From Flavobacteriales bacterium (GTDB lineage Bacteria; Bacteroidota; Bacteroidia; Flavobacteriales_D; Sanyastnellaceae): DNA of 7,396 nt. Below the pieces are notes generated by a model. It saw only the letters and a program-made list of their open reading frames with translations. It did not search any database and was not told the origin of the DNA. Location of the stretch: positions 4,323-11,718 of the forward strand of contig JANRAA010000010.1 of NCBI GenBank assembly GCA_030728235.1. The letters run 5' to 3'. The first letter of the stretch is position 1, and each line of letters begins with the position of its first letter. Position numbers and translations under genes: made by a program. Below, piece after piece: positions 1 through 5,645 of this stretch.

Positions 1-284
1 AACCAATTGGTAGTGCCTTAAAAGATGTTCAAAATATGGCAGCAGGAAAAGCCACAATCGCTTCACCTGTTGGCGTGAACACCGAAATCATAGAACATGG
101 CGTAACTGGATTTTTAGCAGAAACAGACCAAGATTGGTTTGAAAGCATTGATGGTTTAATAGCCGACAAAGTTCTCAGGCAGCAAATCGGAGCGGCAGGA
201 AGAGAAAAAGTAGTCAACAAATACAGCAAAGGTGCTTGGAGCGAGCGACTTATCGACGTGTATAAAAATGCCATGAAAGCATAG
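1..284 (+). CDS. Glycosyltransferase family 4-like protein, C-terminal fragment
   Basis: Only the last 93 codons are inside the window (reading frame opens at base 3; the start lies upstream). The segment NMAAGKATIASPVGVNTEII followed by HGVTGFLA matches the nucleotide-sugar-binding part of GT-B glycosyltransferases of the group 1/family 4 type, where the motif normally reads (E/Q)YMAAGxPVIASPVGVNxEIVxxGxxGFL. The usual second glutamate of the E-x7-E motif appears as Gln (VQNM), as I recall for some members of this group. The tail GREKVVNKYSKGAWSERLIDVYKNA is the typical closing helix. Such enzymes transfer a sugar from an activated donor to glycans, lipids or proteins, often for surface polysaccharide; donor and acceptor cannot be told from this piece. 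It ends 58 nt before gcvT with no terminator between. The internal ATG at 36 is not a plausible start because the motif continues upstream of it. Confidence 0.85.
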   Translation, partial: PIGSALKDVQNMAAGKATIASPVGVNTEIIEHGVTGFLAETDQDWFESIDGLIADKVLRQQIGAAGREKVVNKYSKGAWSERLIDVYKNAMKA

Positions 285-342
285 TTAAGAGCATCCAGAA
301 TTACCCGATAATCAGTTTCTTTGCAGAACCAAAATTGAAACC

Positions 343-1443
343 ATGGAAACCAGTACAGAACTTAAGCAGACACCTCTACGTGAAAAACACATTGCTCTAG
401 GAGCTAAAATGGTTCCTTTCGCAGGATACGAGATGCCTGTTCAATATACAGGAGTAACCGACGAACACCTCAGCGTGCGCAGTGCCGTTGGCGTATTCGA
501 CGTTTCTCACATGGGAGAATTCCGCGTTCAAGGCCCACAGGCTTTGGAGTTATTGCAATGGGTAACATCAAACGACGTTAGCAAACTTACCGACGGTAAA
601 GTGCAATATTCTTGTCTGCCTAACGAACAAGGCGGCATTGTAGACGACCTTTTGGTTTACCGCATTGCTGAAAACGACTACCTATTGGTTGTTAACGCTT
701 CGAACATGGATAAAGACTGGAACTGGATTCAATCTCAAAACCGTTTCGATGTGACATTGCGCAACGATAGCGACAATTACGCATTGCTGGCAGTTCAAGG
801 TCCGAAAGCCATTGAAGCATTGCAATCGCTGACCAAAGTCGACCTTTCGACGATATCATATTACACGTTCGTTATCGACACCTTTGCGGGAGTTGAAAAC
901 GTTATTATATCTGCTACTGGTTATACAGGTGCTGGAGGATTTGAGTTGTATGTGCCGACCGACAAAGCAGAGGCTGTTTGGGATGCAGTATTTAAGGCAG
1001 GCGAATCAGTTGGCATTAAGCCAGCGGGATTGGCGGCACGCGACACCTTGCGATTGGAAATGGGCTTTTGCTTGTATGGCAACGACATCAACGATACGAC
1101 TTCGCCAATTGAAGCCGGACTTGGGTGGATATCCAAATTCAGCAAAGAGTTCGTGAATAGCGCGAATTTGAAGGCACAAAAAGAAAACGGAGTATCACGT
1201 AAACTGGTTGGTTTCGAATTGGTGGATCGCGGTATTCCACGTCACGACTACCCTATTGTTGACTCACAAGGAAATGAAATCGGCATTGTTACCAGCGGAA
1301 CCATGAGTCCGAGCACTGGAAAAGCAATCGGTATGGGTTACGTTAATACGGCCTTCAGTGCTGAAGGGTCTGACATTGCTGTCAGCATTCGGTCAAAAGC
1401 GATTGCAGCCAAAGTTGTGAAACTTCCATTCTACAAAGCCTAA
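343..1443 (+). CDS. gcvT: Glycine cleavage system T-protein (aminomethyltransferase)
   Basis: Cytoplasmic folate-dependent aminomethyltransferase. It takes the aminomethyl group from the lipoyl arm of H-protein, releases ammonia and passes the methylene to tetrahydrofolate, in concert with P- and L-proteins. The 366-aa length is normal. Residues 8-33 (QTPLREKHIALGAKMVPFAG, then YEMPVQ) are the family N-terminus; GGIVDDLLVY (97-106) contains the conserved Asp101 that in the human and bacterial enzymes is implicated in catalysis; VVNASNMDKDW (116-126), ATGYTGAGGFELY (191-203), the ARDTLRLEMGFCLYGND block (232-248) and SGTMSPS (318-324) follow, and the C-terminal barrel ends in KLPFYK. The start at 343 gives the family N-terminus; no Shine-Dalgarno is present, as usual in Bacteroidota. 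A weak -7-like box TTTCTTTG (316-323; consensus TAnnTTTG) lies 19 nt upstream. comB follows after 4 nt. The genes for the other glycine cleavage proteins are not in the window. Confidence 0.97.
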   Translation: METSTELKQTPLREKHIALGAKMVPFAGYEMPVQYTGVTDEHLSVRSAVGVFDVSHMGEFRVQGPQALELLQWVTSNDVSKLTDGKVQYSCLPNEQGGIVDDLLVYRIAENDYLLVVNASNMDKDWNWIQSQNRFDVTLRNDSDNYALLAVQGPKAIEALQSLTKVDLSTISYYTFVIDTFAGVENVIISATGYTGAGGFELYVPTDKAEAVWDAVFKAGESVGIKPAGLAARDTLRLEMGFCLYGNDINDTTSPIEAGLGWISKFSKEFVNSANLKAQKENGVSRKLVGFELVDRGIPRHDYPIVDSQGNEIGIVTSGTMSPSTGKAIGMGYVNTAFSAEGSDIAVSIRSKAIAAKVVKLPFYKA

Positions 1444-1447
1444 AAAA

Positions 1448-2197
1448 ATGAGTTTAGAACAACGTAAACGTGTAGAAGTTTGTTTCTCACCGCGTCAATT
1501 CGAGCTGTATAGCACGGATTTCGATATTTGCGTTGTGATCGACGTATTGCGCGCTACAACAGCCATTTGTGCAGGAATCGAAAACGGAATTGAGAAAATC
1601 ATTCCTGTTGCCTCGGTTGAAGAAGCGCGCGAATACCAAAGCAAAGGATACATTGCGGCGGCTGAGCGAAATGGTGAAGTAGTAGAAGGCTTTTCGTTTG
1701 GTAACTCACCATACGCCTTCATGAATCCTGAACTCAAAGGCAAATCGGTGGTATTGTCTACCACCAACGGCACCCAAGCCATTGTAAAAGCCACCGCCAT
1801 TCCTACGGTTGTCATCGGTTCATTGTCGAACCTCGATGTGATATGTCACTGGCTTATTGAACAGCACAAGAACGTTTTGCTATTGGGTTCAGGCTGGAAA
1901 GAAAAATTCAACCTAGAAGACACCATTTGTGCAGGTGCTATTGCTGATCAGCTCATCGAATCACGTCTGTTTCGCGCTGAGGAAGACTCAACCATTGCAG
2001 CAAAGTTCATTTATCGATCAGCGAGAGAAAACATGTTTAGCTTTCTTCGTGCTTCGTCGCATCGCCGCAGGCTGCGCCGACTCAACTTAAACGAAGATGT
2101 GAAATACTGTCTGCGCCCTAACACGCTCACAACCATTCCGATTCTACACAACGGCGCATTGGTTAAACTTAATTACGTCATCGAAAATGCGCTTTAA
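1448..2197 (+). CDS. comB: ComB-family 2-phosphosulfolactate phosphatase homologue
   Basis: Predicted Mg-dependent acid phosphatase of the ComB family (Pfam 2-ph_phosp), 249 aa, the usual length. Family motifs in order: VVIDVLRATTAI (29-40), AAERNGE (71-77), GFSFGNSPYAF (81-91), STTNGTQAI (104-112) and GSGWKEKFNLEDTICAGAI (147-165), the acidic and Gly-rich segments forming the active site. In methanogens ComB dephosphorylates 2-phosphosulfolactate to sulfolactate for coenzyme M synthesis. Bacteroidota generally do not make coenzyme M, and no ComA or ComC gene is visible here, so the natural substrate is uncertain and the name denotes homology, not proven activity. The start lies 4 nt after the gcvT stop and the 3' end overlaps the next gene by 11 nt, indicating one transcript and probably translational coupling. 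Family assignment is secure; function is not. Confidence 0.93.
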   Translation: MSLEQRKRVEVCFSPRQFELYSTDFDICVVIDVLRATTAICAGIENGIEKIIPVASVEEAREYQSKGYIAAAERNGEVVEGFSFGNSPYAFMNPELKGKSVVLSTTNGTQAIVKATAIPTVVIGSLSNLDVICHWLIEQHKNVLLLGSGWKEKFNLEDTICAGAIADQLIESRLFRAEEDSTIAAKFIYRSARENMFSFLRASSHRRRLRRLNLNEDVKYCLRPNTLTTIPILHNGALVKLNYVIENAL

Positions 2198-3170
2198 ACT
2201 CACTGCACTCCTTGTTTTGTTGGTTGTTAATTCCGGAGGGTCGACTACTTGGGGCTTTTACGGACATAAACGCATAAATGAGTTGGCAGTATACACACTG
2301 CCAGATGAGATGTTTGGGTTTTACAAAAAGCACGTCGACTTCTTGATAGAACACAGCGTGGATCCCGACAAAAGAAGGTACGGTGTTGAAGGAGAGGCGC
2401 AGCGCCATTTTATAGATATCGATTACTACTGCAAAGGAGAGCCACACTGCAATCCATTCAATTTGGTTCCACGCAGGTGGTACGATGCTGTTGCCAAATA
2501 CAGCGAAGACACCTTGCAAGAATACGGCATCGTTCCGTGGCATATCCCGATGATGAAAGAACGGTTGACCAAAGCTTTTATAGACAAAGATGTAGTTCGC
2601 ATACTTCGCACATCGGCCGAGTTAGGCCACTACGTTGCAGATGCACACGTGCCTTTGCATACGACAGAGAACTACAACGGACAGATGACCAACCAAAATG
2701 GAATTCACGGTTTTTGGGAGAGCAGATTGCCAGAGCTATTCTCTGAAGATTATGACTTTTTTGTTGGCAAAGCGAAGTATTCTGAGTCGCCTTTGAATTT
2801 CGCTTGGGACTTTGTTGAAGATTCTCACAACGCCCTGGATTCAGTCTTGAATTTTGAAAAACAACTCAACGAATCGTTTCCAAAAGACCAGAAGTACAGC
2901 TTTGAAGAACGAGGACGAGCCATAACACAAGTATATTCTGCGGAGTACAGCCAAGCATACCATACCATGCTGAACGGACAGGTAGAACGCCGCATGAAAT
3001 CTGCAGTCATAGATGTCGGAAGTTTGTGGTATACCGCTTGGGTAGATGCCGGACAGCCCAACCTGGATGAGTTATTGGATCCTGATATGGAGAAAGTTCA
3101 GGAAGAGATCATTAGCGAAATCGACGTTCCAGAAAAGAACGATTTAAAGAAGCGCACACACGACAACTAA
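2187..3170 (+). CDS. Secreted trinuclear-zinc hydrolase, S1/P1 nuclease / phospholipase C superfamily
   Basis: Predicted exported zinc-dependent phosphodiesterase, 327 aa. Residues 1-21 form a signal peptide (MRFKLTALLVLLVV core); cleavage before Trp22 would expose WGFYGH, matching P1 nuclease in which the N-terminal Trp1 and His6 bind zinc (Trp22 to His27 keeps that spacing of 5). The other zinc ligands can be placed: Asp59 and His74 (spacing 15, as in P1), then His148-x3-Asp152, His158, His174 and Glu178 in HYVADAHVPLH and GIHGFWE. Spacing of the second half and the final Glu resemble Bacillus phospholipase C. The full ligand set suggests an active enzyme. Substrate (single-stranded nucleic acid or phospholipid) cannot be settled from sequence. 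The C-terminus from about residue 298 is acidic and then basic (DPDMEKVQEEIISEID, KKRTHDN), without a membrane anchor or a clear type IX secretion tail. The start overlaps comB by 11 nt, and this start is needed for the signal peptide. Confidence 0.88.
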   Translation: MRFKLTALLVLLVVNSGGSTTWGFYGHKRINELAVYTLPDEMFGFYKKHVDFLIEHSVDPDKRRYGVEGEAQRHFIDIDYYCKGEPHCNPFNLVPRRWYDAVAKYSEDTLQEYGIVPWHIPMMKERLTKAFIDKDVVRILRTSAELGHYVADAHVPLHTTENYNGQMTNQNGIHGFWESRLPELFSEDYDFFVGKAKYSESPLNFAWDFVEDSHNALDSVLNFEKQLNESFPKDQKYSFEERGRAITQVYSAEYSQAYHTMLNGQVERRMKSAVIDVGSLWYTAWVDAGQPNLDELLDPDMEKVQEEIISEIDVPEKNDLKKRTHDN

Positions 3171-3200
3171 GCAAACGTAACCTTGTAGGAATGAATGAAG

Positions 3201-3230
3201 TATACATGTCGGTATAAACTTACATGTATA
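3201..3230. repeat. Perfect 9-bp inverted repeat in the intergenic gap
   Basis: TATACATGT (3201-3209) and ACATGTATA (3222-3230) are exact reverse complements separated by 12 nt. There is no T-tract after the right arm, so it is not an intrinsic terminator. It could be a dimeric operator or an mRNA hairpin. The right arm covers the ATG at 3224, one of two possible starts of the following gene. Confidence 0.6.
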
Positions 3231-3235
3231 GCCCT

Positions 3236-3787
3236 ATGAAATACTTATTGCTCGTTTTTGCAAGCTTTAGTATCTTCTCTACCACCCTGGCCCAATCACC
3301 TACCGTGTTATTTTATGGCAATGTGATTACCAGTAAAGTTGAAGATGTGCTAAGCGAAGAAGACAAAAAGAAAAGTAAAGACCAAACCCTAGGTGAAGTC
3401 GAAATTCAAGTGTTCAAGAACGATACCTTGACCACCAATATTTACAACCGCTCAACCGGCTTTTATTCGGTGATGCTCGAGCCCGAGAACCGATATCAAG
3501 TCGTTTTCTCGAAAGATGGTTTCATCTCAAAAAAATTCGAATTCAACACCACGAATATTCAAGTGGGAAGCGATGTAAAATCGTTGAAATTGTTGACAGA
3601 TGTTACCTTGTTTGAAAAACCTGAAAACGCTGATTTTACTGCATTTTCGAAACGACCTGTTGCGCGTTGCACATTCAACCAAGAGCGTGGACGTATGGAA
3701 TGGGACATGGATTATGCCCGTCAGGCTTTTGATCAGTTCTTGCGATTGGCAAGAGAAGATGCTGCCATGTCGGCCTCGAAAGAGTAA
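3236..3787 (+). CDS. Small secreted protein with carboxypeptidase-regulatory-like beta-sandwich
   Basis: Hypothetical exported protein, 183 aa from the ATG at 3236. I prefer that start over the in-frame ATG at 3224 because it begins a textbook signal peptide, MKYLLLVFASFSIFSTTLAQ, with probable cleavage after Gln20 (or Ala19); the upstream start adds only MYSP and lies inside the arm of an inverted repeat. After a charged linker (EEDKKKSKDQ, 41-50), residues 52-105 read like a CarboxypepD_reg / Ig-like fold: GEVEIQVFKNDTL, then STGFYSVMLEPENRY, then VVFSKDGFISKKFEF. The last 50 residues are distinct, with KRPVARCTF (139-147, one Cys), MEWDMDYARQAF (154-165) and an amphipathic tail. There is no lipobox and no transmembrane segment beyond the signal, so it is probably periplasmic or outer-membrane associated. 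The function is unknown; such domains occur in Bacteroidota surface and motility proteins. It lies 17 nt before the next gene. Confidence 0.8.
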   Translation: MKYLLLVFASFSIFSTTLAQSPTVLFYGNVITSKVEDVLSEEDKKKSKDQTLGEVEIQVFKNDTLTTNIYNRSTGFYSVMLEPENRYQVVFSKDGFISKKFEFNTTNIQVGSDVKSLKLLTDVTLFEKPENADFTAFSKRPVARCTFNQERGRMEWDMDYARQAFDQFLRLAREDAAMSASKE

Positions 3788-3792
3788 CCTCT

Positions 3793-3800
3793 TACCTTTG
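3793..3800 (+). promoter_or_regulatory. Putative Bacteroidota -7 promoter box
   Basis: TACCTTTG matches the Bacteroidota housekeeping sigma -7 consensus TAnnTTTG exactly and lies 4 nt before the ATG at 3805. If used, transcription would start at or next to the start codon, giving a nearly leaderless mRNA for the mannosyltransferase homologue. No convincing TTG -33 element is seen 17-23 nt upstream, so the call rests on one short box and could be chance. Confidence 0.4.
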
Positions 3801-3804
3801 TTCC

Positions 3805-4899
3805 ATGAAGATTGCACTTCTGGAACCCTTTTTTACAGGATCGCACAAGCAATGGGCTGAGCAGCTTTCTCAGTATTCATCGCACGAGATTCGCATTTTT
3901 GCTCTCCCCGGCAAGTTTTGGAAATGGCGCATGCACATAGGCGCTGTAAACCTTGCCCGACGAACCAATTGGAATGCTGCCTTCCAAGATGGCTCGCCAG
4001 ATATGTTTTTAGCGACTTCCATGCTCGATGTTAGCACCTTTAGAAGTCTGCTACTGCCAGAACATCGTTCCATCCCCATCGGGATGTATTTCCATGAAAA
4101 TCAGTTGAGTTACCCGTGGTCGCCTACCGATCCTGACCCAACAATTGGCCGCGATAATCACTACGGATTCATCCAATTCTCATCCGCTTTAGCGGCCGAT
4201 AAGCTTTGGTTTAACAGTGCGTATCACCGCGATAGTTTCTTAAAAGCCCTGCCTGATTTCCTCCGTCAATTCCCTGACGAACAGCCACTTGAGCTTATCG
4301 AAACGATTGAAGCCAAATCAGAAGTGCTGCATCTAGGGCTTGATCTCCCCTCGTTTTCGCCCGTTGCATCAGATCAGCCAATTTTCTTGTGGAATCACCG
4401 ATGGGAATACGATAAAAATCCAGAACTATTTTTTGAATCACTCATTGAGCTCGCGAAGCAAAACATGGATTTCAAGCTCATCGTGGTGGGAGAGCAATTT
4501 GAAAAAGCTCCGCCAATTTTTGTCCGCGCCAAATCAGCATTGGCAGATAAAATTCTACACTGGGGATATTGCCAAGACCTAGTAGAGTATCACGCGCAAC
4601 TTCAACGTGCTACACACCAGCCTGTTACATCCAACCAAGACTTCTTCGGAATAAGCGTCGTTGAAGCCATCGCGGCTGGCGTTACCCCTATTCTTCCTCG
4701 TGATTTGGCATATCCCGAGCACGTCGGGGATGTTGGGTGTTTCTATCAACGCACACAGTTTATCGAAGCTTTGAAAGCCAGTTTTCAGAACACCTTAGAC
4801 AGGAAGACATACAGAAGCGACATCGAGAAATACGACTGGAAAAACCAGATAGACTTGTATGATAGGGCGTTTGGAAGACTACTCGAAGAACGGCGCTAG
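3805..4899 (+). CDS. tRNA-queuosine alpha-mannosyltransferase (QTMAN/GTDC1-like) homologue
   Basis: GT-B glycosyltransferase homologous to the family represented by human GTDC1 (QTMAN), which mannosylates queuosine in tRNA-Asp. The N-terminal half is the DUF3524 type: LLEPFFTGSHKQWAEQL (5-21), ALPGKFWKWRMH (33-44), FLATSMLDVSTFR (68-80), MYFHENQLSYPW (94-105). The C-terminal half holds FLWNHRWEYDKNPELFF (194-210), LIVVGEQFEKAPPIF (225-239), HWGYC (252-256) and the donor-site block DFFGISVVEAIAAGVTPILP (279-298) followed by RDLAYPE. The GSHKQ, LP.K.W.WR, FHENQLSYP, WNHRWEYDKNP and FFG motifs are those I associate with GTDC1. The 364-aa length fits. It is expected to be cytoplasmic (no signal or membrane segment). 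Mannose transfer to Q-tRNA is inferred from homology; the bacterial acceptor or sugar could differ. Queuosine synthesis genes are not in the window. Its end overlaps the convergent thioesterase gene by 21 bp. Confidence 0.87.
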   Translation: MKIALLEPFFTGSHKQWAEQLSQYSSHEIRIFALPGKFWKWRMHIGAVNLARRTNWNAAFQDGSPDMFLATSMLDVSTFRSLLLPEHRSIPIGMYFHENQLSYPWSPTDPDPTIGRDNHYGFIQFSSALAADKLWFNSAYHRDSFLKALPDFLRQFPDEQPLELIETIEAKSEVLHLGLDLPSFSPVASDQPIFLWNHRWEYDKNPELFFESLIELAKQNMDFKLIVVGEQFEKAPPIFVRAKSALADKILHWGYCQDLVEYHAQLQRATHQPVTSNQDFFGISVVEAIAAGVTPILPRDLAYPEHVGDVGCFYQRTQFIEALKASFQNTLDRKTYRSDIEKYDWKNQIDLYDRAFGRLLEERR

Positions 4900-5283
4900 T
4901 TTATTGAGCAGAGCGATAGGGCATCGCACTGGCCGCATATTTTCTGAGGCCACAAAAACCAAGGTTGTTTCAGCTTCATTCAGCAATTCATCACCACGAA
5001 AGGTGTTGTACTTGAAGTGAATTTTAGCCGATGGCAAAGTCGTTATCGTTGTTTCCACTGTTAATAAGTCGTCGTAAACAGCAGGTTTCAGGTACTTAAT
5101 ACTGTATGAAGCTACCGGTAACATAATGCCATCTTCCTCCATAGAACGGTATGAAATGCCTAAATTTCTGAGCGCCTCAACTCGTGCTACTTCGAAGTAT
5201 TGTGCATAATGTCCGTAATAGACATAACCCATCCGATCTGTTTCACTGTATCGAACCCTAATTTCTATCTTATTTGTATACAT
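4879..5283 (-). CDS. Acyl-CoA thioesterase, 4HBT/YbgC-FadM hotdog family
   Basis: Predicted cytoplasmic hotdog-fold thioesterase, 134 aa, which hydrolyses acyl-CoA (or acyl-ACP) thioesters. The N-terminal block VRYSETDRMGYVYYGHYAQYFEVAR (10-34) is the YbgC/FadM/4-hydroxybenzoyl-CoA thioesterase signature; Asp16 in ETDRMG is the expected catalytic acid, and YYGHYAQYFE forms the long central helix region. The rest (IKYLKPAVYDDLL at 62-74, then ETTITTLPSAKIHF and EAETTLVFVA) are the beta strands of the hotdog, a normal single-domain subunit that would act as dimer or tetramer. The substrate chain length is not predictable. It is divergent from dnaA, and a weak -7-like box TAAATTTC lies on its strand at 5295-5288, 4 nt before the ATG. 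Its stop codon lies inside the 3' end of the opposing gene. As I recall, a thioesterase beside dnaA is common in Flavobacteriia. Confidence 0.92.
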   Translation of the reverse strand: MYTNKIEIRVRYSETDRMGYVYYGHYAQYFEVARVEALRNLGISYRSMEEDGIMLPVASYSIKYLKPAVYDDLLTVETTITTLPSAKIHFKYNTFRGDELLNEAETTLVFVASENMRPVRCPIALLNKLAPFFE

Positions 5284-5497
5284 ATTCGAAATTTAAAAGA
5301 ATGAGATCCTAATCTGCACTCGTTCACCTTTTTATATTATCTTGCCCCTCTGATGTCGCAAATCATTGCATTTTACCGTACTCTAAACCGCTTCTTCATG
5401 TTGGTGCAGCTAAGCTACTAACTATGAGGATTTTTCGCACCCAAAAGTGTCGAAATATTAGATTTTACGCACATTTCAGCGATTGGTTTGCCAAAAC

Positions 5498-5537
5498 AAA
5501 AAAACCAAAAAGTCAAGGGGTGTTCGGTTTTTTTTTT
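5498..5537. repeat. A-run / T-run inverted repeat upstream of dnaA
   Basis: AAAAAAACC (5498-5506) is complementary to GGTTTTTTT starting at 5526, where the T-run continues to ten bases. The spacer is 19 nt, including GTCAAGGGGTGTTC. As RNA this is a weak, mostly A:U stem ending in a T-tract, so a terminator on the plus strand is possible, but there is no plus-strand gene ending nearby. As DNA, phased A/T runs could bend or unwind the region just upstream of the dnaA promoter. Confidence 0.4.
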
Positions 5538-5550
5538 CAGAATTTTCCCC

Positions 5551-5559
5551 TAATCTTTG
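5551..5559 (+). promoter_or_regulatory. Putative -7 promoter box for dnaA
   Basis: TAATCTTTG resembles the Bacteroidota -7 box TAnnTTTG with one extra base between TA and TTTG, or one mismatch if read as AATCTTTG. A start site a few bases downstream would give a leader of about 80 nt containing the hairpin at 5585-5608. No clear TTG -33 box is present; the upstream position is occupied by the T-run. Confidence 0.3.
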
Positions 5560-5584
5560 TTCGCGCTTTTAGCCAAGGTTAAAA

Positions 5585-5608
5585 GTCCAGGAAAGGAGAC
5601 CTCCTGAC
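5585..5608 (+). promoter_or_regulatory. Imperfect hairpin in the presumed dnaA leader
   Basis: GTCCAGGA (5585-5592) pairs with TCCTGAC (5602-5608), leaving one bulged C and a 9-nt loop AAGGAGACC. The loop carries GGAG, and an alternative pairing AGGAG/CTCCT (5594-5598 with 5601-5605) overlaps it. It ends 37 nt before the preferred dnaA ATG, too far to act as a standard ribosome binding site. A role in mRNA stability or translation control is speculative. Confidence 0.35.
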
Positions 5609-5645
5609 AAAAAAATTGATTGCTAACACCCTTAATTCGAATTTC

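Larger units (their letters stand above)
5284..5645. other. Divergent non-coding region between thioesterase gene and dnaA
   Basis: This 362-nt region is AT-rich with many A and T runs. It must hold the promoters of both divergent genes. Visible in it: a weak promoter box for the thioesterase (5288-5295, minus), a possible 22-codon ORF (5353-5421), an imperfect hairpin TTTCGCAC / GTGTCGAAA (5433-5455), an A-run/T-run inverted repeat (5498-5537), a promoter-like TAATCTTTG (5551-5559) and a leader hairpin (5585-5608). I found no exact DnaA box (TTATCCACA or its complement) in it, so an origin assignment is not supported by sight. Confidence 0.6.

Noticed and set aside
1495..1815. 106-codon open frame on the minus strand inside comB
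   Set aside because: It lies wholly within a strongly supported gene, has low-complexity Thr/Ser-rich translation and no recognisable motif; a shadow of comB codon usage.
2178..2543. 121-codon open frame on the minus strand over the zinc hydrolase gene
   Set aside because: It is antisense to the signal peptide and zinc-ligand region of a convincing gene and shows no domain-like pattern.
4340..4582. 80-codon plus-strand frame inside the mannosyltransferase gene
   Set aside because: It is another frame of a gene with clear family motifs; the translation is Ser/Gln-rich without motifs.
5465..5473. DnaA-box-like TTACGCACA upstream of dnaA
   Set aside because: It differs from TTATCCACA at two of nine positions, including the centre, and no exact or single-mismatch partner box was seen nearby, so I do not call an origin.
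5594..5598. AGGAG as a Shine-Dalgarno site for dnaA
   Set aside because: It is 47 nt from the preferred ATG and 17 nt from the TTG at 5616, both too far, and Bacteroidota seldom rely on Shine-Dalgarno pairing; it is more likely part of the hairpin.
5616..5645. TTG at 5616 as the dnaA start, adding 10 residues
   Set aside because: The extra residues (MIANTLNSNF) do not resemble a DnaA N-terminus, while the ATG at 5646 begins directly before the conserved W-x-N-C-I-D-I-I segment.
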